Under the pieces are notes generated by a model. It did not search any database and was not told the DNA's origin. It was given only the letters and a program-made list of their open reading frames with translations. A stretch of 33,267 nucleotides of DNA, from assembly GCA_002335055.1 (NCBI GenBank), contig DDCH01000011.1, positions 1 through 33,267 of the forward strand. The letters are read 5' to 3'. Positions 22,749 through 30,413 of this stretch are shown one piece after another. The translations under genes and the position numbers were made by a program. Position 1 is the first letter of the stretch, and each line of letters starts with the position of its first letter. The DNA comes from Sulfurimonas sp. UBA2011. GTDB lineage: Bacteria > Campylobacterota > Campylobacteria > Campylobacterales > Sulfurimonadaceae.

Positions 22749-24071
22749 ATGAGCAACAAACTCCATATCGTATCACTTGGCTGTACGAAAAATCTTGTCG
22801 ACACAGAAGTGATGATGGGAAAGTTACAAAACTTTGAACTTACAGATAATGAAGAAGAAGCAGATGTTATCATCGTTAATACTTGTGGATTTATTGATGC
22901 TGCAAAAGAAGAATCATTAAACACAGTACTTTCTTTACATGATGCAAGAAAAGAAGACTCACTGTTAGTTATGGCTGGTTGTCTCTCAGAGCGTTATAAA
23001 GAAGAGATGATGGAGAGTATCCCTGAGGTAGATATCTTTACTGGTGTTGGTGATTATGACAAGATAGATGAGCTTCTAGTTGAGAAAAAAAGTCGATTTT
23101 CTGATGAAGTTTTTCTTATAGATGGAGCAGAACGTATAGTAACTGGTTCTTCATACCATGCTTATATCAAACTCTCAGAGGGTTGTAACCAGTCTTGTAG
23201 TTTTTGTGCCATTCCTTCTTTTAAAGGAAAACTTAACTCTCGTGAGTTAGATTCTATCGCTAAAGAAGTAGAAGGCTTAGTAAAAAAAGGCTATTATGAT
23301 TTCTCATTTGTTTCTCAAGATTCAAGCTCATACCTTCGTGACAAAAAAGTCAAAGATGGTTTATCACTTCTTATACAAAGAATAGAACTTATTGAAGGTG
23401 TGAAGTCAGCTCGTATTCTTTACCTTTACCCATCTACAACATCTATGGATTTACTGAAAAATATAGCAAAAAGTGAAGTTTTTCACAACTACTTTGATAT
23501 GCCAATTCAGCATATAAACGATGAGATGCTGCGTTTAATGAAACGTGGTTTTGGAAAAGATAAAACTATAGAGTTACTAGACTTTATGAGAAGCCTTCCA
23601 AACTCTTTTGTTCGTACAAGTTTTATCGTTGGACACCCTAATGAAACACAGGAAATGTTTGACGAAATGTGTGAATTTGCATCTAGTTTTGGATTTGACC
23701 GTATCAATGTTTTTTCATACTCTGATGAAGAGACGACACCTGCCTTTGATTATGAGCATAAGATTGACGATGAAACGAAAGCAGAGCGTGCTCAAACTCT
23801 AGGTGATATAGCAGCGGAGTGTACAAAAGTATCTCTTAAAGCTGAGATTGGGACTGAGTGTGAACTCGTGATAGATGGCGAGAGTAATGAGCATGAGTTT
23901 TTACTCTCAGCTCGTAAACTCATCTGGGCACCTGATATCGATGGTGAACTATATGTAAATGATAGAACTGATGATGAAAAAGAATTAGAATTCTACACTG
24001 TTTATAAGGCAAAAATCACCGGTATTGTTGGAGATATTTTAACTGCAACAGTAGATAATGCTACTTCATAA
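22749..24071 (+). CDS. rimO: ribosomal protein S12 methylthiotransferase
   Basis: 440 aa radical SAM methylthiotransferase that modifies the conserved Asp of ribosomal protein S12. The N-terminal MTTase cluster cysteines are C12, C46 and C78; the radical SAM cysteines are C146, C150 and C153 in EGCNQSCSFC. AIPSFKGKLNSR after them is the RimO rather than MiaB form. The C-terminal 60 residues form a TRAM domain. Length is usual for the family. The ribosome binding site is weak. The last 14 bases overlap tilS, so a ribosome-modifying and a tRNA-modifying enzyme are coupled. The window also holds miaB, its paralogue, at 28682. Confidence 0.96.
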   Translation: MSNKLHIVSLGCTKNLVDTEVMMGKLQNFELTDNEEEADVIIVNTCGFIDAAKEESLNTVLSLHDARKEDSLLVMAGCLSERYKEEMMESIPEVDIFTGVGDYDKIDELLVEKKSRFSDEVFLIDGAERIVTGSSYHAYIKLSEGCNQSCSFCAIPSFKGKLNSRELDSIAKEVEGLVKKGYYDFSFVSQDSSSYLRDKKVKDGLSLLIQRIELIEGVKSARILYLYPSTTSMDLLKNIAKSEVFHNYFDMPIQHINDEMLRLMKRGFGKDKTIELLDFMRSLPNSFVRTSFIVGHPNETQEMFDEMCEFASSFGFDRINVFSYSDEETTPAFDYEHKIDDETKAERAQTLGDIAAECTKVSLKAEIGTECELVIDGESNEHEFLLSARKLIWAPDIDGELYVNDRTDDEKELEFYTVYKAKITGIVGDILTATVDNATS

Positions 24072-25044
24072 ACATCTTTTACATAATAAAAAGAACCTCT
24101 TAGCCTTTTCGGCTGGAGTTGATTCCACTGCCCTACTTTTTTTACTTCTAGAAAATAATATAGACTTTGATATCGCTATTGTTGATTATGGGCTGCGTTT
24201 ACAATCCAAAGATGAAGTGACTTATGCACAAGCATTGGCTGAAGAGTACAAGTTCAAATCTTATGTTTATACGGCAGACGATATAAAGACAAACTTTGAA
24301 GCGAATGCACGTACAATTCGTTACAATTTTTTTGGTGAACTTATCAAAGAGCATCAGTATGAGAACCTTTTAACAGCCCACCATCTTGGTGATAGGCTAG
24401 AGTGGATGCTAATGCAGTTTTGTAAAGGTGCTGGCTGTGTTGAGCTCTCAGGTATGCAAGCTGTTGATAAACGCGAGACGTATACTCTTATTCGCCCTCT
24501 ATTACATCTTGATAAACAAGAACTACTCACTTACCTCTTAGAAAATAAAATTAAATACTTTGAAGATGCTAGTAATAATGATGAGAAATACAAACGTAAT
24601 GAGTTTAGACATAAGTACTCAAATCCATTATTAAAAAAATATTTAGCAGGTATTAAAAAAAGTTTTGAGTATATGGATGAAGATGTTAAACAATTAGTAT
24701 CAGAGATATCTTTATCCCAATGCAAGGAACTTATCTACTTCAAATCAAGTGATTCTAAACGCAGTGACATTATTGCTATTGATAAGTACTTTAAATCTAT
24801 TGGAAAACTGATAACAGCTGGGGAAAAGTCACTTCTTAAAGAACAAAATACAGTAGTGATAAGTCGCAATTTTGTAGTAAACCAAACAAGTTCTTATGTA
24901 TTTATAGTGCCTTATATAAAAGCTGAAAATATAGATAAAAAGGTGAAAGAAAAGCTACGTTTACTAAAAGTTGAGCCTAAGATGAGAGGCTATCTAGCCT
25001 CTGACATTGAAGTACTTGAGTTTTTATCTTTCTTGTTGACATAA
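24058..25044 (+). CDS. tilS: tRNA(Ile)-lysidine synthase
   Basis: 328 aa. Converts C34 of the CAU-anticodon tRNA-Ile to lysidine, using ATP and lysine, so that it reads AUA. The PP-loop motif is FSAGVDST with S18, G20, D22 and S23; the second position is Ala instead of the common Gly. AHHLGDRLEWMLMQFCKGAG is the family's AHHxDDQxExxL-type block with Gly-Asp-Arg for Asp-Asp-Gln. The N-terminal catalytic domain is complete; the C-terminal part is short, as in other Campylobacterota. The start overlaps rimO. Its last 55 bases overlap the convergent PilO-like gene on the other strand. Confidence 0.93.
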   Translation: MLLHKHLLHNKKNLLAFSAGVDSTALLFLLLENNIDFDIAIVDYGLRLQSKDEVTYAQALAEEYKFKSYVYTADDIKTNFEANARTIRYNFFGELIKEHQYENLLTAHHLGDRLEWMLMQFCKGAGCVELSGMQAVDKRETYTLIRPLLHLDKQELLTYLLENKIKYFEDASNNDEKYKRNEFRHKYSNPLLKKYLAGIKKSFEYMDEDVKQLVSEISLSQCKELIYFKSSDSKRSDIIAIDKYFKSIGKLITAGEKSLLKEQNTVVISRNFVVNQTSSYVFIVPYIKAENIDKKVKEKLRLLKVEPKMRGYLASDIEVLEFLSFLLT

Positions 25045-25547
25045 ACTTTCATAGTAAACGATGACATGATGAGTTCACCATCGCGTTTAAAGTTTATAGG
25101 AAAGTTTATACCTATAATCCAGTCACTTTTATTTACTGAATCTAAAAAATTGTAAAAACTTGAAGGTGAACTAATCTGTGAAGTTGTATTTACTTCATAC
25201 ACAGCGAAATTATCTTCTATGCCTGAGAAACCTATTGCCAACACACTTAATTGTGAAAAATAACTCTTATTTTGTTTCTCAAAACGTTCAGGATTAAAAG
25301 TCATATCAAATGCAGTAATAATTCTTCTATTTTTTCCCTGTATTGTTTTTAAAGTATCAAAGGTTTCGTTATGAAAATTTTGATACTCTCGTAACTCTTT
25401 ACTCATCTTTTTTAAGTCTATTCGTTTTGCTCTATACTCTTTACCCTCAGGAATAAGAACTCCAAATGCAAAAATAATTACAAAAACGAGTAAAAAAAGT
25501 GATGTAAAAATTAGATAAAGATGTTGACGAGAAATACTACTTTTCAT
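24990..25547 (-). CDS. PilO/GspM-like inner-membrane protein (inferred)
   Basis: 185 aa from ATG 25547, chosen because GGAGG stands 6 bases upstream; the ATG at 25565 has no site. One membrane helix at about residues 10-30, a coiled-coil region (40-60), then a small alpha/beta domain ending SSFTMKVYVNKK. This layout (short cytoplasmic N-terminus, helix, coiled coil, ferredoxin-like domain) is that of PilO and GspM, and it lies directly after PilN-like and PilM-like genes. Sequence identity to known PilO was not tested, so the name is a structural inference. Last gene of the long operon; its 3' end overlaps tilS. Confidence 0.6.
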   Translation of the reverse strand: MKSSISRQHLYLIFTSLFLLVFVIIFAFGVLIPEGKEYRAKRIDLKKMSKELREYQNFHNETFDTLKTIQGKNRRIITAFDMTFNPERFEKQNKSYFSQLSVLAIGFSGIEDNFAVYEVNTTSQISSPSSFYNFLDSVNKSDWIIGINFPINFKRDGELIMSSFTMKVYVNKKDKNSSTSMSEAR

Positions 25548-26061
25548 TATTTGCCTCCATCTCATCTATATAATTAGTAGAGACAAAATGTAACCAACCA
25601 TTTTGTGCAGGATAAAAACTACTATATGTTCTATGAAAGATAGAACGAAGAGGTGCTTGAAGCATAAAGTTATAAATATCTTTATTAGGTGTTATGCCAT
25701 ATAGAACAAGACCATTTTTAAGTAGTTTAGCTTGAGAGAGTGTTATTCGTGTTGGAACAAGATCAAATAAATTTGTTATAGAATCTTTTAAAACTGTGTT
25801 TTTTGTAGCTATTTTTTCACTTAAAAGTTCTTGTTCTTGTATATAATGAATCTGAACTTTCATTTTTTCCAATGACTTTTCTAAATTTACTTTAGCAAGT
25901 GTTTTAGAATTTTTATCTTCTACAAAAACATAATTTTTATAAAATAAAAATGTATATGTAAAAAAAAGCATTAATAATGTAATCGTAAAAAAGCTTAGCA
26001 GTAGCTGCATCTCTTGAGTAAAGGCACTTTTTTTTCTAGGAGTTATATAACTATACATCAT
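25537..26061 (-). CDS. PilN-like inner-membrane protein (inferred)
   Basis: 174 aa. Residues 1-18 cytoplasmic and basic, a membrane helix at about 19-42, a coiled coil (50-85), then a domain reading LVPTRITLSQAKLLKNG, LVLYGIT, and a FMLQAPL helix. This resembles the PilN periplasmic domain, where a similar 'proteins of the fimbrial assembly' pattern (lP..itL...G.l.i.G.t....i..fl..L) is found. AAGGAG is 8 bases before the ATG, and the start overlaps the PilM-like stop by 4 bases. It likely forms a membrane platform with the flanking proteins. Function is inference; the fold pattern is reasonably clear. Confidence 0.65.
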   Translation of the reverse strand: MMYSYITPRKKSAFTQEMQLLLSFFTITLLMLFFTYTFLFYKNYVFVEDKNSKTLAKVNLEKSLEKMKVQIHYIQEQELLSEKIATKNTVLKDSITNLFDLVPTRITLSQAKLLKNGLVLYGITPNKDIYNFMLQAPLRSIFHRTYSSFYPAQNGWLHFVSTNYIDEMEANNEK

Positions 26062-26990
26062 GATTTCAACTCCTTCTGTGCAAGGGAACAGACTTCCATA
26101 TTTATATCAATACGACGAAGATAAACATTTAAGAACATCTCTTCTTCTAGGTAGTGCTTAAAATCACTACTTACTCCAACAGCATCTGCGATATAAACTG
26201 CTTCTACAAATGTACTATCGTATTTTTCATTATTATAAAAATGGCTCAAAGAAGTTTGAATAAGTGAAAACCTTTGATAATCTTCATTAAAACTAGTTTC
26301 ATGAGGTTCTGCAGTAGTAACTTCAATATCACCGAAGTCAGCAAGGTCTTGCATTATATCTTCAAGATTAATACTTTGTTCTATATCTAAACTAATCTCT
26401 TCTTCGTCATCCATTGAAGCAAGTATCTCATCTGCATCTTCACTTATAGTTTCCATATCTAATTGCTCAGCATAGAGTAGTGTACCATTGTCAAAGACAC
26501 TCAAAGAGATAAAACTATCCTGCACTAAAAGATACATTGCTAGGGTAGTGGATATTTTATCTTTAAAAAAATTACTCAAAACTGAATAGGGTGAAAATAC
26601 AAAATCGACACCTATTTTTGCATATCTTTTTTCCATTGCATAAAGGTCTGTTTTAGCAGTATAGTATGTCCATTTATTATCATGGCACTTATATTCTGAT
26701 GCACTTACATCTCCATAAAAACCGAGTCTATTTTTCTCACATGTAGGTAGAGCACCTTGTTCTGGGGATATATCTAAGAAGGATATGTAAAAATATGGAG
26801 ACTCTTTTGTATAGAAGTTTATAAATTCTAGGAGTTGAGAACTCAAAATAGTCGTATTAAAACTCTCACTAAAGTGGTCTATTACACCTTTTTTTGAGCG
26901 TATTTCTATATATACATCAGTTGATGAGCGTTTAACAAGGATATTGACAAAAACCTTATTGTAAAAAGCTTCTAAAAAAGTATCAAACAC
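26058..26990 (-). CDS. PilM/GspL-like cytoplasmic protein (inferred)
   Basis: 310 aa, no membrane segment. Alternating strand-helix pattern compatible with the actin-like fold of PilM/GspL: strands near 14-31 and a YLLVQDSFISLSVFDNGTLLYAEQL strand set at about 153-177, like the second actin-like subdomain. An acidic insert (about 181-225, rich in Asp/Glu) separates this from a C-terminal helical part. The GTG start overlaps the recombinase stop as TAGTG. Position directly before PilN-like and PilO-like genes is the main support. No classical nucleotide-binding signature is clear, so it may be a GspL-like scaffold rather than an ATP binder. Confidence 0.6.
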   Translation of the reverse strand: MFDTFLEAFYNKVFVNILVKRSSTDVYIEIRSKKGVIDHFSESFNTTILSSQLLEFINFYTKESPYFYISFLDISPEQGALPTCEKNRLGFYGDVSASEYKCHDNKWTYYTAKTDLYAMEKRYAKIGVDFVFSPYSVLSNFFKDKISTTLAMYLLVQDSFISLSVFDNGTLLYAEQLDMETISEDADEILASMDDEEEISLDIEQSINLEDIMQDLADFGDIEVTTAEPHETSFNEDYQRFSLIQTSLSHFYNNEKYDSTFVEAVYIADAVGVSSDFKHYLEEEMFLNVYLRRIDINMEVCSLAQKELKS

Positions 26991-27844
26991 TACTCATCTA
27001 CTCCGCAAAGAGGATGTGCTTTGTTATAGTTTTGTTGTTTCAATGCACTGCCTAATTTAGTATATATTTGTGTTGTAGCCATAGATGAATGCCCCAGTAA
27101 TTCACTCACATCGACAATCGGAGCTCCAGCATTTAAAAGTGCAGTAGCATACGAGTGCCGTAGTTGGTGAGGTGTTACCTTAAGTGAAACATCTCTAAAG
27201 ACTTTATTAACCATATATCTTAGACTATTTTCGCTTAATTTTTCGCCATTTTTCTCAAAAAGAAATTTTTTTGTAATAAATGATGATAAATACTCATCAA
27301 TTATCTCTTTTGTAGCATCTAAAAGGGGAACATCTCTCTCTTTATTTCCTTTTCCAATAACACGAATCCAAGACTCACTCATATCTTCAAGTTTAAGTGA
27401 TGCTAGTTCAGAAATACGTAGCCCCAAAGTATATAGCATAAGCACTACAAGTTTTTCTTTGAGTTTAGCCCCATTTATCGCTTGGAGAATATACTTATGA
27501 GAGATTGGTTTAGGAAGAGTTTTTGCGACTTTTACACTATCATCAGCTTCTAATGTAACTTGTATATTATTATCATTTAAGTAAGAAACAAAACTTCTTA
27601 TCGCACTTAAATTTCTACTGATTGTTTTAGCATTTAGGGGGGCGATGTGTATACGATAAGGCATAAGATTAAAAACTATTTTTTCATCTTCACTTATTAT
27701 CTCTATAAACTCTAAGGCTTTAGTGATGGAGGCATCATAACTTTTTATAGTAAGGTCAGAGTATCCTCTTACATTTTCAAGGTACTCTAAAAAAAGAATT
27801 CTTTTTTTACTCAGTAACTTTTTCAAGTAAAATCTCAAAGTCAT
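26990..27844 (-). CDS. Xer-type tyrosine recombinase
   Basis: 284 aa site-specific recombinase. An N-terminal SAM-like core-binding domain (about 14-95) is followed by the catalytic domain with all six residues in place: R143, K165, H226, R229 (HQLRH), H252 (LLGHSS) and the nucleophile Y261. The size is that of classical XerC/XerD, shorter than the 350-residue XerH known in Helicobacter and Campylobacter. The annotated ATG 27844 lies within the preceding gene and has no clear ribosome binding site; TTG codons at positions 3 and 7 are alternatives. It sits in the middle of an operon, not beside a dif-like site that I can see. It could be the chromosome-dimer recombinase or an accessory integrase. 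Confidence 0.93.
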   Translation of the reverse strand: MTLRFYLKKLLSKKRILFLEYLENVRGYSDLTIKSYDASITKALEFIEIISEDEKIVFNLMPYRIHIAPLNAKTISRNLSAIRSFVSYLNDNNIQVTLEADDSVKVAKTLPKPISHKYILQAINGAKLKEKLVVLMLYTLGLRISELASLKLEDMSESWIRVIGKGNKERDVPLLDATKEIIDEYLSSFITKKFLFEKNGEKLSENSLRYMVNKVFRDVSLKVTPHQLRHSYATALLNAGAPIVDVSELLGHSSMATTQIYTKLGSALKQQNYNKAHPLCGVDE

Positions 27845-28076
27845 CGTGATATTTTTTAGCCTCTTTTACAAGCTCGCTGTCGGTAATTATACTCATTAGT
27901 TTCATCTTAGCACGCTCCGCATTGGAGATACTATCATGTTTAGCTATCTCATTCATTTGTGAGAGATACTCTTTTGCTTCTATCGATTTTTCATATGATG
28001 GGTTGAGTAAAAAGTACACAGCCATAAAAAGTACTAAACCTAGGGCAATACTTGGAAAAAGATATTTACTTTTCAT
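27807..28076 (-). CDS. small single-helix membrane protein, unknown
   Basis: 89 aa. Membrane helix at about residues 7-24, then a charged helical domain of 65 residues rich in Lys/Glu, probably periplasmic. No family recognised. It overlaps the DUF374 gene by 11 bases upstream and the recombinase gene by 38 bases downstream, so it is firmly inside the operon. Real because of this packing; function unknown. Confidence 0.75.
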   Translation of the reverse strand: MKSKYLFPSIALGLVLFMAVYFLLNPSYEKSIEAKEYLSQMNEIAKHDSISNAERAKMKLMSIITDSELVKEAKKYHDDFEILLEKVTE

Positions 28077-28689
28077 TTTTGAGTAAGCCCTTTTGAATTA
28101 AAGTTCTCGCTTCTTCTAAAGAGAGACCACTTATATCTATCTCTGAGGAACTATAGTAATGTATTGTACCAAAAGGTTTAGGAATTACAAACTTATCCCA
28201 AGAATTGAGTTTCCAGTACTTTGTAGGTTTTATCTCTACTAAGAGTATTTTAGCCGATGTTTTTTGAGCCATAATGATGATGCCATCCGCTACACTATGA
28301 CGAGGTCCTTTAGGTCCATCAGGTGTGATACCTATATCATAACCCTCTTTTAAGCTTTTGACCGCTTGAATTAAAACACGAGCAGAATTCTTGTTTGATG
28401 AACCAGAAAGACTTTCGAAACCAAAAAATTTGAGAGTTTTTGATATGAGTTTTCCATCAAAATGAGGGGAGATAAGTGCCTTTACCCTAGGCTCTTTACG
28501 GTAGTGCTTATAAAAATATGGGAGCATAAGCAGCTCTCCATGCCAACAGGCAAAAATTACAGAAGTCTCAGTAATTGTATCTGGTGAGTGAAATTTAATT
28601 TTGTTTGTATAGTAGAGAAATCTTATGAGAAGTGAACCCACAAAGGGAACAAGAAGAAGTGCAAAAGCACGAGAAAATCTTTTACCCAA
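28066..28689 (-). CDS. DUF374 family lysophospholipid acyltransferase-like protein
   Basis: 207 aa. DUF374 proteins belong to the acyltransferase superfamily. Visible blocks are ACWHGELLMLPYF, containing the catalytic-type His, LISPHFDGKLISK, and TPDGPKGPRHSVADG, the family hallmark replacing EGTR. One N-terminal membrane segment (about 8-27). The likely role is acylation of lipid A precursor or a phospholipid, not established. The start codon is TTG at 28689, overlapping the miaB stop by 8 bases; no nearby ATG competes. The miaB-DUF374 order also occurs in Helicobacter (HP0269-HP0270). Confidence 0.9.
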   Translation of the reverse strand: MGKRFSRAFALLLVPFVGSLLIRFLYYTNKIKFHSPDTITETSVIFACWHGELLMLPYFYKHYRKEPRVKALISPHFDGKLISKTLKFFGFESLSGSSNKNSARVLIQAVKSLKEGYDIGITPDGPKGPRHSVADGIIIMAQKTSAKILLVEIKPTKYWKLNSWDKFVIPKPFGTIHYYSSSEIDISGLSLEEARTLIQKGLLKNEK

Positions 28690-29980
28690 GAATCTCGCCC
28701 GTTAAGATAGTTCGACCAATAGCAGTAACTTTTACATCTTTAAATTTTCCGAGTAACTCCTCCGAACCTTTAACTTTTAAAACTATGTTGTTATCACTAC
28801 GTCCAGAGACATAACCATCACGGATTAACTCTTCAAAGTAAACCTTGTAAGTATTTCCCATAAGGGCTGCATTTATCTCATCGTGGATCTCATTGTTAAG
28901 TGTCTGTAAATATGAGAGTCTATCAGATGAGACTTCACTATTTACCTCAGGTAAATGTTGTGCTTCAGTTTCTGGTCTTGGAGAGTACTTAAAAGAAAAT
29001 ATCTGATCAAAACGTACTTTTTTCATCACATCAATCGTATCTGCAAAATCTTCATCAGTCTCACCAGGAAAGGCAACAATAATGTCAGTACTAATACTCA
29101 CAGTTGGACATTCTGCTCGAAGTTTCTCTACACGGTTTATAAACCACTCTTTTGTGTAACCGCGTTTCATCGCTTTAAGAATTTTTGTACTTCCACTTTG
29201 CAGTGGCATATGCATAGATTTACATATCTTTGGATTTTTAGCGAACTCTTCTATGAACTCATCATCCATATGAAAAGGATGTGGAGAAGTAAAACGAATA
29301 CGTTCTAAGCCTTCTATCTTTGAAAGTCTACGAAGTAGTTCTGAAAAGTTTACTTTTTCATTATCACCTGAAAAACGACGACCATAGTTATTTACATTTT
29401 GACCGAGTAAAAACACCTCTTTAGCACCATTATTAGCAGCACGTATCGCTTCGTTTATAATCAAGTCTGCGGGGATAGATATCTCATCACCACGTGTTTT
29501 TGGCACTATACAAAAAGTACAAGATTTATCACAACCAATTGAGATGTTGATAAAAGCTTTATGAGGGGATGAACGAAAGTCATCAAAGGCAAATTCGCTC
29601 TCATCATAGTTGATGTCTATTTCAACAGCTTTATCTCGATGAAGTACTTCACTGATTTTAGATACATTTCGTGCACCTAAAACGAAGTTTACATAAGGAG
29701 CACGTTTGATGATTTCCTCACCAAGATGTGAGGCTGTACAGCCACAAACACCAATTTTTGCTCCCTTCTTTTTATGCTTGTTAAATCCACCAAGTTCAGA
29801 AAAAAGCTTATGAACTGGGCGTTCTCGTACTGAACAAGTATTTATCAAAATAAGGTCGGCTTCACGAAACTCATCAGTTGTAGTATATCCCTCTTTTTCA
29901 CGAAGCTGAGCAATCATATGCTCAGAGTCACGAGAGTTCATCGCACAACCTAATGTTTCAATAAATAACTTTTTACTCAT
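28682..29980 (-). CDS. miaB: tRNA-2-methylthio-N6-dimethylallyladenosine synthase
   Basis: 432 aa radical SAM methylthiotransferase acting on A37 of tRNAs that read UNN codons. The MTTase cysteines are C12 (TLGCAMN), C49 (NTCSVRE) and C81 (GCTAS region), and the radical SAM cysteines are C150, C154 and C157 in GCDKSCTFCIVPKTRGDE, the MiaB form. FSPHP-type and QSGS blocks and a C-terminal TRAM domain complete it. 16 bases separate it from the HP0268-like gene upstream, and it overlaps the DUF374 gene downstream. Confident by motif order and synteny. Confidence 0.97.
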   Translation of the reverse strand: MSKKLFIETLGCAMNSRDSEHMIAQLREKEGYTTTDEFREADLILINTCSVRERPVHKLFSELGGFNKHKKKGAKIGVCGCTASHLGEEIIKRAPYVNFVLGARNVSKISEVLHRDKAVEIDINYDESEFAFDDFRSSPHKAFINISIGCDKSCTFCIVPKTRGDEISIPADLIINEAIRAANNGAKEVFLLGQNVNNYGRRFSGDNEKVNFSELLRRLSKIEGLERIRFTSPHPFHMDDEFIEEFAKNPKICKSMHMPLQSGSTKILKAMKRGYTKEWFINRVEKLRAECPTVSISTDIIVAFPGETDEDFADTIDVMKKVRFDQIFSFKYSPRPETEAQHLPEVNSEVSSDRLSYLQTLNNEIHDEINAALMGNTYKVYFEELIRDGYVSGRSDNNIVLKVKGSEELLGKFKDVKVTAIGRTILTGEILG

Positions 29981-29996
29981 ATTTAAAAAACTCTCT

Positions 29997-30242
29997 TTAG
30001 CTCATAATGTGAACTTGGTACATATAGTCATTATCTGACATACCAAATTTCACTTCACTCATGTAAAAACTTTTTCCTTTTGCTTCAAAATGATCTTGAA
30101 GTGCAAGTAAATCTTTATGAGAGTTGTCTTTATCGAAGTAAAAAATAATGCTATCATCTTTTTCTACTGATGCTTCAATCTTTGCTAAATCAACTTTTTT
30201 AGGCTTGTCTGTTATTTCTGTTCTTGCAAATTTTAAATCCAT
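29997..30242 (-). CDS. HP0268-like small protein (putative nuclease)
   Basis: 81 aa. It matches the pattern of Helicobacter pylori HP0268: a LAKIEA helix region, IIFYFDKDNSHKDLLAL, a GKSFYMSEVKFG strand and the C-terminal DNDYMYQVHIMS. HP0268 has been described as a nicking endonuclease/purine-specific ribonuclease with an Smr-like fold; I infer the same fold here. CAAGGAC precedes the ATG and a TATAAT box is just upstream. As in Helicobacter it stands immediately before miaB, and it is the first gene of the eight-gene chain, divergent from nusA. Confidence 0.85.
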   Translation of the reverse strand: MDLKFARTEITDKPKKVDLAKIEASVEKDDSIIFYFDKDNSHKDLLALQDHFEAKGKSFYMSEVKFGMSDNDYMYQVHIMS

Positions 30243-30329
30243 TGGGAATGTCCTTGAGTATTATAATTTTTGAATTATACTTAAATGTGCATAAAATATT
30301 GATTAAAGATGCTTTTAGCAGATTTTATG

Positions 30330-30413
30330 TATAATTTCACACTAACGAAAGAAATCCCCAAAATCACTTACCACTGTTAATAGGTTTTGGATATAAAATC
30401 AAGGATTAATATA
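30330..30413 (+). promoter_or_regulatory. nusA promoter and leader
   Basis: TATAAT at 30330-30335, then a leader of about 70 bases. Within it CCAAAA (30358-30363) and TTTTGG (30385-30390) pair around a 21-base loop. The hairpin ends 23 bases before the start codon. nusA is often autoregulated in other bacteria; whether this stem takes part is unknown. Confidence 0.45.

Noticed and set aside
22721..22924. Minus-strand frame over the start of rimO
   Set aside because: Antisense shadow; the divergent promoter for the flavoprotein lies downstream of it.
28955..29308. 117-codon plus-strand frame inside miaB
   Set aside because: Shadow of miaB; Cys/His/Phe-rich composition is typical of antisense frames.
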